A stretch of DNA of 64,000 nt, from positions 186,001-250,000 of the forward strand of contig QXXF01000001.1 in the NCBI GenBank assembly GCA_009911365.1, read 5' to 3'. Position 1 is the first letter of the stretch. Every line of letters begins with the position of its first letter. Below the pieces are notes generated by a model that was not told where the DNA came from, did no database searches, and worked only from the letters and a program-made list of their open reading frames with translations. The stretch comes from Clostridiales bacterium. GTDB taxonomy: Bacteria > Bacillota > Clostridia > Peptostreptococcales > Anaerovoracaceae. Positions 1 to 9,112 of the stretch are shown piece after piece. Made by a program: the position numbers and the translations under genes.

Positions 1-511
1 AAGCATTGACTCTTCTTCTGGTTTTTTCGATCTCTTCTGCCAGAAGCTGGGTGGTTTTTTCCGCCTGGGCCAGCTTTAACATCAGAGGCAGCACTTCCTG
101 GAGCGCGTCCACGGAAGCGTCTAGTTCCCCTGATGTAAAGGCGAATCCATAGGGGTAAATGTCCCGTCCTTCATCGCCTGTGTCATTGAACTGAAAGTCA
201 GGCACATTGACGCTCATCACGTTTCTGGTTTTTACGCTGGCAAAGACCTGTCTCTGGGGCAGCATCAGGGCTTCCTGCAAAACAGCATCATCCATGGAGG
301 CGCCGGCTACTACGAAACCCGCGTAGACCCGCGCCATTTTTTCTTCCAGCTGTTCCCGCAGTTCCTTGTTTTCCCGGATCAGCTCCAGGAATTTTTTCAT
401 CAGGTCATCCCGTTTGTCTTTCAGCAGCTTGTGGCCTCTCATGGAGGTGGTCAGACGTTTTTTCAGTCTGGAAAGCTCCATCCTGGTGGGATTTACTTGT
501 AAAACTGCCAT
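1..511 (-). CDS. ntpD: V-type ATP synthase subunit D (partial, C-terminus outside window)
   Basis: Subunit D is the central rotor shaft that couples ATP turnover in the A3B3 head to the membrane ring. The start codon is the ATG at 511, preceded by a GGAGG ribosome binding site. The visible 170 residues begin MAVLQVNPTRMELSRLKK, the usual N-terminal helix of this family, followed by a long charged helical stretch as expected of a coiled-coil shaft. The frame is open to the window edge, so the C-terminal helix lies outside. It follows ntpB by 12 bases and is the last visible gene of the V-ATPase operon. Identification rests on the N-terminal motif and the operon position. Confidence 0.9.
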   Translation of the reverse strand, partial: MAVLQVNPTRMELSRLKKRLTTSMRGHKLLKDKRDDLMKKFLELIRENKELREQLEEKMARVYAGFVVAGASMDDAVLQEALMLPQRQVFASVKTRNVMSVNVPDFQFNDTGDEGRDIYPYGFAFTSGELDASVDALQEVLPLMLKLAQAEKTTQLLAEEIEKTRRRVNA

Positions 512-523
512 CTCCCTGCCTCC

Positions 524-1900
524 TTACTTGTTCTTCACGCCGTATTTTTCGATCATTTCCGGCTTGATTCGCTTCAGTTCGCTTTCAGGCAGAATAGACA
601 GGAGTTCCCAGCCAATGTCCAGGGTTTCCGCGATCTCCCGGTTTGTGGTAAAGCCCTGGGAAACATATTTCTGCTCGAATTCTTCAGCGAATTTCGCATA
701 GAGAAGGTCTGTTTCCGAAAGCGCCGCTTCACCCAGGATGGTCATCAATTCCTTCGCGTCCTTTCCTCTGGCATAAGCCGCGAACAACTGGTTCATGGTT
801 CCGGAGTGGTCTTCTCTTGTCTTGTCTGGTCCAATTCCCTTGTCCTTTAACCTGGATAGGGAAGGAAGGATGTCGATCGGCGGCATGACGTTCTTTCTGT
901 AAAGCTCTCTAGAAAGGATGATCTGCCCTTCTGTGATATATCCTGTTAAGTCTGGGATTGGGTGGGTCTTGTCATCTTCCGGCATGGTGAGGATCGGAAT
1001 CATAGTGATGGATCCTTCGCTGTCCTCTTTTCTGCCTGCTCTCTCGTACAAAGTGGCCAGGTCCGTATAAAGGTATCCCGGATAACCCCGGCGGCCTGGG
1101 ACTTCTTTTCTCGCAGAAGACACTTCACGAAGAGCTTCCGCGTAGTTGGTGATATCCGTAAGGATGACCAGCACATGCATGTCTTTTTCAAAAGCCAGGT
1201 ATTCAGCCGCTGTCAGTGCCATACGAGGCGTGGCGATACGTTCAATGGCCGGGTCGTTTGCCAGGTTGATGAACATGACAGTACGGTCAATGGCTCCGGT
1301 GTCTTTAAAATCGGAAACAAAGTAATCCGACTCTTCAAACGTGATACCGATCGCGCAGAACACGACCGCGAAGTTGGACTCGCCCTTCAGCACTTTCGCC
1401 TGTCTTGCGATCTGCGCCGCGAGTTTCGCGTGAGGCAGTCCAGATCCTGAGAAAATCGGCAGCTTCTGCCCTCTGACTAGGGTATTCAGTCCATCAATGG
1501 CCGACACGCCTGTCTGGATGAATTCGTCTGGATAAACGCGGGCCGATGGATTCATTGGCAGACCGTTGATATCCAGGGTTTTGTCCGGGATCAGCTCTGG
1601 GCCTCCATCAATAGGCCGTCCCATACCGGAAAAGACTCTGCCCAGCATGTCTTCGGAAACAGCCAGCTCTTGGGAATGTCCCAGAAAGCTTACTTTACTG
1701 TCCTGCAGGTTGATGCCCGCAGAGCTTTCAAAGAGCTGTACCAGCACATCGCTTCCGTTGACTTCCAGAACCTTGCACCGTCTTCTTTCGCCATTTTGCA
1801 GCTGGATCTCTCCCAGCTCGTCATAAGCCACGCCGTCCACGCCTTTGACCAGCATCAGAGGACCCGCGACTTCGGATATTGTTTTATATTCTTTTAACAT
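524..1900 (-). CDS. ntpB: V-type ATP synthase subunit B
   Basis: Non-catalytic nucleotide-site subunit of the V1 head; it alternates with subunit A in the A3B3 hexamer. The 458 residues match the usual length of bacterial NtpB. Visible family signatures are [21 protein letters not shown] in the nucleotide-site region (degenerate, with no true Walker A lysine) and [20 protein letters not shown] with the following TLYERAGR. Its ATG shares one base with the ntpA stop codon (TAATG), so translation is probably coupled to ntpA. The gene is intact and its composition matches its neighbours. Confidence 0.97.
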   Translation of the reverse strand: MLKEYKTISEVAGPLMLVKGVDGVAYDELGEIQLQNGERRRCKVLEVNGSDVLVQLFESSAGINLQDSKVSFLGHSQELAVSEDMLGRVFSGMGRPIDGGPELIPDKTLDINGLPMNPSARVYPDEFIQTGVSAIDGLNTLVRGQKLPIFSGSGLPHAKLAAQIARQAKVLKGESNFAVVFCAIGITFEESDYFVSDFKDTGAIDRTVMFINLANDPAIERIATPRMALTAAEYLAFEKDMHVLVILTDITNYAEALREVSSARKEVPGRRGYPGYLYTDLATLYERAGRKEDSEGSITMIPILTMPEDDKTHPIPDLTGYITEGQIILSRELYRKNVMPPIDILPSLSRLKDKGIGPDKTREDHSGTMNQLFAAYARGKDAKELMTILGEAALSETDLLYAKFAEEFEQKYVSQGFTTNREIAETLDIGWELLSILPESELKRIKPEMIEKYGVKNK

Positions 1901-3672
1901 TATGCGGAAACCTCCTCTTTCATCAGCCCATCCAGGGTCTTTGTCAATTCCGCGCTCGCCTCATCGATATACGCCTCGATCTCATCCTCGCCCACATATT
2001 TGGCCCTGGCGATCTTTTCACGAACGCTCATGCCCAGGATGCGTGTCACGTCTACGCCTTTTTCCAATGCGTTTACCGATTCGTTGTAGAACGTCAGCAC
2101 CATCTTGAGGATCTTGTACTGCTTTTTCAGGGATGTGTAAGCGTCTGTGTCATCAAAGGCGTTCTGCTGCAGATAGTCTTCTCTAATGGATCTGGAAGCT
2201 TCCAGGATCAGCCTGTCGGAAGGTGACAGAGAGTCATATCCTACCAGTTTTACGATTTCTTCCAGCTCTGATTCGATCTGGAGCAACTTGTTGGTTTCTG
2301 TGACGCACTTCGTCCAGTCATCCGCGATATTCTTGTCCAGCCAGCTGCCGATGGTCTCGCTGTACAGAGAATAGGACGTCAGCCAGTTAATGGACGGGAA
2401 ATGCCGCTTGTACGCCAGGCCTGAATCCAGTCCCCAGAAGACTTTTACGATACGCAGCGTGGACTGTACCACTGGGTCGGAGTTGTCGCCGCCCGCGGGA
2501 GACACGGCTCCAATGGCGGTCAGGGTTCCTGTTCTGCCATCGCTGCCTAGACACTGAACCTCGCCTGCCCGTTCGTAGAACTGGGCCAGCCTGGATGTCA
2601 GGTAAGCTGGGTATCCTTCTTCGCCCGGCATTTCTTCCAGACGGCCTGACATTTCACGAAGCGCTTCGGCCCACCTGGAAGTGGAGTCCGCCATGATCGC
2701 TACAGAATATCCCATGTCACGGAAATATTCCGCGATGGTGATGCCTGTGTAAATAGAAGCTTCTCTGGCCGCTACTGGCATGTCGGAAGTGTTGGCGATG
2801 AGCACGGTACGGTTCATCAGGGATTCACCGCTTCTTGGGTCTTTCAGTTCCGGGAACTCCATGAGAACCTCGGTCATTTCGTTTCCACGTTCTCCGCAGC
2901 CAACATAAACTACTAAGTCAACGTCTGACCACTTTGCCAGCTGGTGCTGCACAACGGTCTTTCCAGAACCAAATGGCCCTGGGACAGCCGCGGCGCCGCC
3001 TCTGACAATAGGGAACAACGTATCGATGACCCTCTGCCCCGTGATCATAGGCACTTCTGGTGACAGCTTGCTTTTGAACGGCCTTTGTTTTCTTACTGGC
3101 CATTTCTGCATCATCTGTACGTCTTTTACCGTGCCATCGTCCATCTTGACTTTGGCGATGGTATCCGTGATTTTATGCGCGCCGGATTTGATTTCCGCGA
3201 TTTCGCCTTGAATCCCTGACGGCACCATGATTTTATGAACGATGAGTTTCGTTTCATCCACTGTGCCGATGATATCGCCGGAAACCACTTGATCCCCGAC
3301 TTTTACAGTGGGGTTGAATTCCCACTCTTTTTCGTGGTCCAGGGAAGATACTTCCACGCCTCTGGCAATGTTGCTTCCAGTCTTTCCCTTGATCACTTCC
3401 AGCGGTCTTTGGATCCCGTCAAAGATCATTTCCAGGATCCCAGGGCCCAGCTCCGCGGAGAGAGGCTCTCCTGTGGAAACCACCGCGTCTCCAGTCTTTA
3501 GCCCCGCTGTTTCTTCATATACCTGGATGGAGGCTTTGTCGCCCCGCATTTCTATGATCTCACCGATCAGACCTAGGTCGCCTACTCGGACAACGTCGAA
3601 CATGTTCGCGCTCTTCATGTTGTCCGCGACAACCAAGGGACCGGAGATTTTTATGATTTGTCCATGGTCCAT
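1900..3672 (-). CDS. ntpA: V-type ATP synthase catalytic subunit A
   Basis: Catalytic subunit of the V1 head, which hydrolyses or makes ATP. The Walker A motif GPFGSGKT lies at residues 232-239, and the typical V/A-type non-homologous insert (residues about 110-190) precedes it. I chose the ATG at 3672 ([15 protein letters not shown]), 590 residues, because it has an AGGTGA site upstream and matches the family N-terminus. An in-frame ATG at 3699 would add nine residues but overlaps the end of the subunit F gene and has no ribosome binding site. The stop overlaps the ntpB start by one base. It sits in the conserved order F-A-B-D. Confidence 0.97.
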   Translation of the reverse strand: MDHGQIIKISGPLVVADNMKSANMFDVVRVGDLGLIGEIIEMRGDKASIQVYEETAGLKTGDAVVSTGEPLSAELGPGILEMIFDGIQRPLEVIKGKTGSNIARGVEVSSLDHEKEWEFNPTVKVGDQVVSGDIIGTVDETKLIVHKIMVPSGIQGEIAEIKSGAHKITDTIAKVKMDDGTVKDVQMMQKWPVRKQRPFKSKLSPEVPMITGQRVIDTLFPIVRGGAAAVPGPFGSGKTVVQHQLAKWSDVDLVVYVGCGERGNEMTEVLMEFPELKDPRSGESLMNRTVLIANTSDMPVAAREASIYTGITIAEYFRDMGYSVAIMADSTSRWAEALREMSGRLEEMPGEEGYPAYLTSRLAQFYERAGEVQCLGSDGRTGTLTAIGAVSPAGGDNSDPVVQSTLRIVKVFWGLDSGLAYKRHFPSINWLTSYSLYSETIGSWLDKNIADDWTKCVTETNKLLQIESELEEIVKLVGYDSLSPSDRLILEASRSIREDYLQQNAFDDTDAYTSLKKQYKILKMVLTFYNESVNALEKGVDVTRILGMSVREKIARAKYVGEDEIEAYIDEASAELTKTLDGLMKEEVSA

Positions 3673-3691
3673 AATATTTTCACCTACTTTT

Positions 3692-4012
3692 TTATCCATT
3701 ATTAAAGATGTCCGCGCCTACGGCTCTCTCAACGTTTTTGTGTATGTTTTCCATTCCAATCCCCAGGCTTCCCCGTCTGCTAGGGATGGGGATGATGGCA
3801 GGAAGCATATCATCTTTGTACTTTTCTACCACATCTGGATTGGCGGCGATGAGTTCTTCTGTCACGAACACGATCCCATACTCGTTTTTCGCCAGCTCTG
3901 ACACGCGAGGAGCGATAGGCTCTTCCGTATCCGCTTCAAAGACGTCGAAACCAACCGCTTTGAAGCCCAGCACGCTGCCTCGGTCACCGATGACCGCGAT
4001 CTTAGTCTGCAT
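3692..4012 (-). CDS. ntpG: V-type ATP synthase subunit F (NtpG in Enterococcus naming)
   Basis: Small central-stalk subunit that binds the D shaft. The 106 residues start [19 protein letters not shown], with GIVFVTEEL in the middle and [14 protein letters not shown] further on, which are the family hallmarks of an alternating beta-alpha fold. The start overlaps the 3' end of ntpC by 11 bases, and the gene ends 19 bases before ntpA. The subunit is called F in the A/V-type scheme and NtpG in Enterococcus hirae; the function call does not depend on the name. Confidence 0.92.
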   Translation of the reverse strand: MQTKIAVIGDRGSVLGFKAVGFDVFEADTEEPIAPRVSELAKNEYGIVFVTEELIAANPDVVEKYKDDMLPAIIPIPSRRGSLGIGMENIHKNVERAVGADIFNNG

Positions 4013-5000
4013 AAATATACCTTAACCTTTCTGCGATCTGATCCTTTGGGATCCCGAAAAGCTTGGATGTCAGCACCAGCCTGCATGCTCGAATTTCCTG
4101 CTCTTTCAGGTACAGGTACGTGATGACCGGCTCAATGCCGAAAGGGATCACCTTCGTTTTCTCAAAGAGATCTTGGAAGCACCCGTCTTCCTGCTGCTCG
4201 AAAGCCCCGATGGATTGGTTCTGCTTTGCCTGGGCGATAGCTTCCGCCAGACGATGGCTCTGCGGGATTCGAGTCGTCAGCTCTTTGATGCCATCATACC
4301 CCATGGCATAAGCTTCTTCCAGTTCCTTGACTGTAAAGCTGCCGCCGTCCGCAAAGACTCTGGCCGCGGCGTATGTGTCTTTTTTCATCCGCAGCAGCCG
4401 CAGAGCAGATTTGATGTTCATCAGGTCCACCCTTGCCAGCACATAGTCCGTCAAGGCCTGACAATCGATGCTTCTCGCCTTTTCTCCCATCATAGCGATG
4501 ATCGCTTTGTCAATGGTCAGATCCACGATCTGAGAGTCTCTGGTCTTGGCTAATTGCTCCGCCGCTTCCAGGCCCGCGTAGCCCAAGACCTCCGGGACCT
4601 CTTCAAAGGAAGAATCGTCCAATTCCCGCTTCATTTGAGAAACAGCCACAGTGCCGCCAGTCTTGTAAAGCCCGGAGAAATCCCCTGAGGCCAGTTTGGA
4701 TTTGATCATCACTTTCATGTTATGCCCATCAATGGGATACCGGAAGATATGGGTCAGTCCTAGGTCTCCAGTGATCTCTTCCACCAGCTGGTAGGTTTCC
4801 ATCAGGTTTTCTTCAAAAGCCTTTTCATAATCCTCCATGGCGTGTTCCCGAAAAATCTGTCGCCCTGACAGCAGCCGGTAAGCTTCTTTTGCCGACTCTG
4901 CGTCAATGGCCTTCAGCAGATCATCTTTTTTGATCAGCTGGTTTTCCAGGTACGTGACTCTGGCCGCAGCGTGCAGGTAGTCTGTGTCTTTATAATGCAT
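4002..5000 (-). CDS. ntpC: V-type ATP synthase subunit C
   Basis: Subunit C (the d-type subunit) sits between the central stalk and the membrane c/K ring. The 332-residue, mostly helical protein has the three-fold repeated helical pattern expected of the V-type AC39/C family (for example MKVMIKSKLASGDFSGLYKTG). The ATG at 5000 is preceded by GGAGG with nine bases of spacing. A TTG one codon upstream is an alternative with slightly shorter spacing. The 3' end overlaps the subunit F gene by 11 bases, consistent with translational coupling inside the ntp operon. Confidence 0.92.
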   Translation of the reverse strand: MHYKDTDYLHAAARVTYLENQLIKKDDLLKAIDAESAKEAYRLLSGRQIFREHAMEDYEKAFEENLMETYQLVEEITGDLGLTHIFRYPIDGHNMKVMIKSKLASGDFSGLYKTGGTVAVSQMKRELDDSSFEEVPEVLGYAGLEAAEQLAKTRDSQIVDLTIDKAIIAMMGEKARSIDCQALTDYVLARVDLMNIKSALRLLRMKKDTYAAARVFADGGSFTVKELEEAYAMGYDGIKELTTRIPQSHRLAEAIAQAKQNQSIGAFEQQEDGCFQDLFEKTKVIPFGIEPVITYLYLKEQEIRACRLVLTSKLFGIPKDQIAERLRYIYAD

Positions 5001-5021
5001 CAATGATTACCTCCTTTTGCT

Positions 5022-5591
5022 TTATGCGAAAAGCATTGCCGCGATTTCCGATTCCATGTCCTTCTTTGCGTTTTCGATCATCACCTGGAAAGTGCAGTTG
5101 GTTTCCAGGGACTGTTCTTTGATCACCAGACCGCCGGAAAAGTCGCCGCACGCTTTGTCCAGATCAATGTTCACGCCTTCTACTTTCAGTTTCTTTCCAA
5201 AGGTGCCGCTGTCCTGCTCGTTGAGCTGGACAGTCACTTCCTGGCTGGTGCTGAATTTGCTGATCAGTTTTTCATAGAGCGCTTTTTTCTTCTTTGGCTC
5301 CATGGCTGTCAGCTTTTCCTCTGCCAGGGCGAACACTTGCTCCAAGGCCTCCCGTCTCGCGGAAAGCTTGATGTTCCTGCTTTCGATCCCAGCCTGAGAC
5401 AAACTGCGCTGCTGGATCTCCTTTGCCCTCTGCTCGGCTTTTTCAAAGATGTCATCCTCATCCATGCGGGCTTCTTTTTCATAAAGCTTGAAGGTTTCCT
5501 CCGCGCTCTTTTTCCCGTTTTCCAGGATCTTCTCTGCTTCCGCGCTTCCTTCCGCTGTGATGGCATCCAGTATTTTTGAAATGCTGTCCAT
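5022..5591 (-). CDS. ntpE: V-type ATP synthase subunit E
   Basis: Peripheral-stalk (stator) subunit that pairs with the H/G-type subunit and holds the A3B3 head. The 189 residues begin MDSISKILDAITAEGSAEAE, then a long Ala/Glu/Lys-rich coiled-coil to about residue 90, followed by a globular C-terminal domain ending LFA. The ATG follows a GGAGGGG site. It lies between ntpK and ntpC with short gaps and is intact. The family assignment is clear from the N-terminal coiled-coil and the gene order. Confidence 0.92.
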   Translation of the reverse strand: MDSISKILDAITAEGSAEAEKILENGKKSAEETFKLYEKEARMDEDDIFEKAEQRAKEIQQRSLSQAGIESRNIKLSARREALEQVFALAEEKLTAMEPKKKKALYEKLISKFSTSQEVTVQLNEQDSGTFGKKLKVEGVNIDLDKACGDFSGGLVIKEQSLETNCTFQVMIENAKKDMESEIAAMLFA

Positions 5592-5606
5592 GTTTTCCCC
5601 TCCGTC

Positions 5607-6098
5607 TTACATCTTGATGTTAAAGATGAGAAGCATGGAAATCAGAAATGCCAGGATGGCGTATGTTTCTACCAGGGCCGCGGATACCATTGCCTTGGAA
5701 ACCTGATCTGGCTTTTTGGCAACGATTTTGATGCCTGCCGCGGATACCCGTCCCTGGGCGATACCGGAAATCAGTCCTACGATCCCAACCGGAAGGGCAG
5801 CTACTAAAATGGCCGCGCCAGTGCCAACGGAAAGCTGCACGTCACCGCTCATCATTCCTGAGTTGAGCATGATAATGAATCCGATCAAGAAACCATAGAT
5901 GCCCTGTGTTCCTGGGAGCGCCTGCAGTACCAGGCACTGTCCGAATTTTTCCGGGTCTTCGCTCAATACTCCTGAGGAAGCTTCACCTACGATGCCTACA
6001 CCCTTAGCGGAGCCCATGCCGCCTAAAACAACTGCGATCGCTACGCCTACATATGCGTAAAAATTTCCGTTTGTAAACAATGTTGTAAAAGTTTCCAT
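5607..6098 (-). CDS. ntpK: V-type ATP synthase subunit K (membrane rotor ring, Na+-type binding site)
   Basis: The proteolipid forms the rotating membrane ring that carries the coupling ion. The 163 residues make four hydrophobic segments, the duplicated-hairpin form of NtpK. The residues that bind Na+ in Enterococcus hirae NtpK (Leu61, Thr64, Gln65, Gln110, Glu139) all have counterparts here: Leu61, Thr64 and Gln65 in LPGTQG, Gln115 in AQGRVSAAG, and Glu144 in ALVETYAIL. This supports Na+ rather than H+ coupling, though that is inferred from sequence. The start follows GGAGG and lies one base after the ntpI stop. Confidence 0.95.
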   Translation of the reverse strand: METFTTLFTNGNFYAYVGVAIAVVLGGMGSAKGVGIVGEASSGVLSEDPEKFGQCLVLQALPGTQGIYGFLIGFIIMLNSGMMSGDVQLSVGTGAAILVAALPVGIVGLISGIAQGRVSAAGIKIVAKKPDQVSKAMVSAALVETYAILAFLISMLLIFNIKM

Positions 6099-6099
6099 T

Positions 6100-8049
6100 T
6101 TATTTTTCCTCCGTTACATTCACGTATTTTGTCTTTATTTTCAGCGGGTCAAATTTTTTCCCGCCGCCTTCATAATATTTTCCAAAGAATTCCACATACT
6201 GCAGTCTCGCTGAATGGACGTACGCGCCTAAGGCGTTGATTCCCAGGTTCAGCAAATGGCCGGCAACGAAAATCACGATGAACAGGATCGCTCCCACAAT
6301 ATTTCCGCCCGCCATGGTGCCCATGATGTTCACTACGCTGGCTACGACTCCGGTAGCTAGTCCCAAAGCCAAGATCCTAGAGTAGGATAGCACATCGGAG
6401 AAATAGCCGGTCACATCGTAGAGGCTCATAACACCTGATGTGATTTTCCCAATGATAGTCGGCTTTGCCCTTCCCTGTGTCAGGACTAGGCCAACGGCTC
6501 CTACAATAGACATGATCTTTCCCACAGTGCCCCAAGGCTCTGGTGTCAGCAGCAGCGGCAGTCCGATCAGGAAAACGTACCAGAATCCCACATCGAACAA
6601 AGCACCCCATTTGTCACCTCGCTTGATCATGATATAGGCTTTGATGCCCATTCCCACAAACAGGTGGATGACACCGAACACGCAGGACATGATCAGCACG
6701 GTCATCGGCTCGTTCAGCGGGTCGATGAGCATAGGGATCTCCACGGTCTTTCCCAAGAAAGTTTCCGCGATCTTTGGAATCACGTCTCCGAACCAGCTGC
6801 CATACAGGGCTCCCCAAAAGATAGTAGAAATCCCGCAGAACCCGATCATCCGCATCATTCGCTTCGCGCCGTCTCCCACATCCAGGAATTTCGCGCCGCA
6901 CAGGCCGCCGATCAGCAGCACCAGTCCATATCCGGCATCGGACAGCATCATACCAAAGAAGATGAAGAAAAAGAGTCCGATGGCCCAGTTGGTGTCGATG
7001 CTGTGAGGATTTGGAAGGGAATACATTTCTGTGATCGCTCCGAAAGGTTCCACTAGCTTGCTGTTTTTCATGAGGACCGGGTAATCCTCATCTTTTTCCG
7101 GTTCCTTGTATTCACAGAAACAATCATACCTTTCCATACTTTTGTTGACCGCGTCCTTTTGGGACGTTGGGATCCATCCAGTAATCACATCCACCTTTCC
7201 AGTGTGCAAAAAGTTTTCATGGCCTGACAGGCACTGGATCCGGACTTTGACCGCGTCGCTGGCCATTTCCAGGCTTTCCTTCTGCTCTGCCATCTGTTCC
7301 AACTGTTTTTCCTGTTCCAAGATGGATTGCTTTAGATCGGTGATCTGCTGCTGGAGTCCTGAAAGGGCTTCGCTGAAGGTCCCTTCTACCCCTTCTGGCG
7401 AAAACTCTCTGGCTCCTAACACGCCGATGGTTTCCTTTACTTGTTTTTCATCTTTTTTCAGCAGCAGCACGGCAATGTACTGGTTTTCTTTTTCCGCGTA
7501 AATCTGCTGCGCGTAAAGGCTCACTTCTTTTTCTTCCGCTTCCCTGCGAATGTCCTCAATGGTCCGGGGTTCCTGCAAAATATAGAGCAATGTTTCGCAT
7601 GTCTGTGTTTTCATGGCTCCTGCCTCTAGGTCAAAGGATTTCCATGGAAGCAATGACGTTTTCCGAAACTCCGCGTTTCTCAGCTCTTTTTTGAGTTCGC
7701 TGATTTTTCCAGTGATGGTCTCGATTTTTCCGCAGGTCGAGATGGTGTCCATCAGCACTTGGTCGTCCATCAATTCTTCATAAGTTTTGATTGGCCGTTT
7801 TGAAAACATGCCTTTCTTTTTCCCAAAGTCCTTCAGGGCAGCGATGCTTTCCTGAAGCCGGTCCAGCAGATTTTCTTCTCTGGAAAGGTCCAGGCTTTCT
7901 CCTGGCTGAAGCAAAGCCGCTGATTCTGCTGGCAGCATGTCCTCTGTTTGGACGGGCTGCACCACTCCGCGTTTCAGCAGTTCCTCCATCACATCGGTAG
8001 ACTGGCTTCTGAGACTGTAGATGTAGATTTTTTCCATTTTTTCAATCAT
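6100..8049 (-). CDS. ntpI: V-type ATP synthase subunit I (membrane stator, a-type)
   Basis: Large membrane subunit that forms the ion half-channels next to the K ring. The 649 residues have a soluble N-terminal half with coiled-coils (about residues 60-280) that contacts the peripheral stalks, and a C-terminal half with about seven to eight hydrophobic segments. The segment SYSRILALGLATGVVA near the end carries the conserved arginine region of a-type subunits. Length and architecture match NtpI. The start overlaps the stop of the preceding subunit H gene by four bases (ATGA), a typical coupled junction. Confidence 0.95.
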   Translation of the reverse strand: MIEKMEKIYIYSLRSQSTDVMEELLKRGVVQPVQTEDMLPAESAALLQPGESLDLSREENLLDRLQESIAALKDFGKKKGMFSKRPIKTYEELMDDQVLMDTISTCGKIETITGKISELKKELRNAEFRKTSLLPWKSFDLEAGAMKTQTCETLLYILQEPRTIEDIRREAEEKEVSLYAQQIYAEKENQYIAVLLLKKDEKQVKETIGVLGAREFSPEGVEGTFSEALSGLQQQITDLKQSILEQEKQLEQMAEQKESLEMASDAVKVRIQCLSGHENFLHTGKVDVITGWIPTSQKDAVNKSMERYDCFCEYKEPEKDEDYPVLMKNSKLVEPFGAITEMYSLPNPHSIDTNWAIGLFFFIFFGMMLSDAGYGLVLLIGGLCGAKFLDVGDGAKRMMRMIGFCGISTIFWGALYGSWFGDVIPKIAETFLGKTVEIPMLIDPLNEPMTVLIMSCVFGVIHLFVGMGIKAYIMIKRGDKWGALFDVGFWYVFLIGLPLLLTPEPWGTVGKIMSIVGAVGLVLTQGRAKPTIIGKITSGVMSLYDVTGYFSDVLSYSRILALGLATGVVASVVNIMGTMAGGNIVGAILFIVIFVAGHLLNLGINALGAYVHSARLQYVEFFGKYYEGGGKKFDPLKIKTKYVNVTEEK

Positions 8050-8360
8050 AGATTATCCACGATCCCTTCCACAATTTTCAGTGCTGCTTGGTCCATTCTG
8101 CTTTGGGCAATTTTCAAAATCTCGTCCGCGGCTTTCTTTGCCTCTGCCACATTCTCGGCTGCCAGGCTCTTTGCCTTTTCTTCGGCCAAGGTGATCACTT
8201 GCTGGGCCTTCTTGTTCGCGTCAGCGACAGCGTTTTCAATATGCTTTTTTCCATCGCTTTTGGCTTGCGCCGCCGCTTGGTCCGCCTGAGCGTGGGCTTC
8301 GGCTTTGCGTTGTTCCGCTTGTTCCTCCGCGGCTTTGATTTTGTCAATTACATCCTGCAT
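8046..8360 (-). CDS. ntpF: V-type ATP synthase subunit H (G-type peripheral stalk; NtpF)
   Basis: First gene of the operon. The 104-residue product is almost entirely an Ala/Glu/Gln/Lys-rich coiled-coil, as in the H/G-type stator subunits that pair with subunit E. I chose the ATG at 8360 (MQDVIDKIKAAEEQAEQ) because GGAGG lies eight bases upstream. A GTG two codons further up is only two bases from that site and is unlikely. Enterococcus calls this subunit NtpF. The coiled-coil alone is not specific; the call depends on the operon order H-I-K-E-C-F-A-B-D. Confidence 0.85.
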   Translation of the reverse strand: MQDVIDKIKAAEEQAEQRKAEAHAQADQAAAQAKSDGKKHIENAVADANKKAQQVITLAEEKAKSLAAENVAEAKKAADEILKIAQSRMDQAALKIVEGIVDNL

Positions 8361-9112
8361 ACGCACTTCCTCCTTTCGTTACTTTACTGTGTCAAAGAAT
8401 CAATTCTTTCTTATTTATATTAGCAGAGCGCATAATAATAGAAAAGCGTTTTTTCTTTCTTCCAAAAAATAGTTTTCTTCACACAATTCTGATTAATTAC
8501 AATATTGCTCCACTCTCGTTATTGCAACGGGTTTGCGCCTTTTCCCAGAAAATCATTGGAATTTCAACTGCTTTTTTAAAGAACTTTTATCTTGTATACT
8601 GTATCTTTATTTATACATGAAAAATTTACTGAGTTTACTCGAAAAATAAGTATTAATTTGCTGAATTTTATTGTTGTTTTCTTTGGCCTTAGATCTAATA
8701 CGGGTTCATCTTTATGCTTTTAGTGGTAAAATTCGCATGATTTTTCCTGAATCTCATTGAAAAGCGAAACTAGGAATCCTGGCTCCCGCTTTCCCCTTTC
8801 GCGTTTTTAGTTTTTGATTCTATGATGATTCTGTCCTCAATTTTGGCAAAATATACCTGTAAAAGTCGCTACACGAAAACGATACGCAGCATCCCTAATT
8901 CCAGTCATGTGGTTTAGAAAGATATCAAAAAAATAAAAGAATATGTGTATAAATCAGTTATTTTTTATGTTTTATACACATATTCCATTTACTACCATAT
9001 CAGTTGTGCCAAGTGTCCTCGCTTTTTGGCTGGCTGCCCGCTGTACAAGGCCTCTTTCAAATTTAGAAGACTTCTTTTTCGATGATTTTTAAAACCTATC
9101 GAGCTCCAAACC
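8361..9112 (-). promoter_or_regulatory. Long AT-rich intergenic region upstream of the V-ATPase operon
   Basis: About 750 bases with no convincing gene. The part next to ntpF must hold the operon promoter. Candidates on the minus strand include TAATAT at about 8417-8422 with a weak -35, and TTGCAA-17-TATTGT near 8490-8530; neither is strong enough to prefer. The far part contains a 15-bp-arm palindromic repeat at 8939-8985. Several homopolymer A and T tracts are scattered through it. I see no RNA gene or conserved peptide. Confidence 0.4.
8939..8985. repeat. Palindromic intergenic repeat, copy 1
   Basis: Perfect inverted repeat with 15-bp arms (GAATATGTGTATAAA at 8939-8953, its complement at 8971-8985) around a 17-base loop. 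On the minus strand it is followed by a T-rich run (TCTTTTATTTTTTT), so it may end transcription from the aldehyde dehydrogenase gene. The arm shares the core GTGTATAAA with copies at 37462-37506 and 60766-60806. Confidence 0.8.

Noticed and set aside
3672-3699. Longer NtpA starting at the ATG at 3699
   Set aside because: No ribosome binding site, overlap with the subunit F gene end, and nine extra residues not seen in the family; the ATG at 3672 has AGGTGA upstream.
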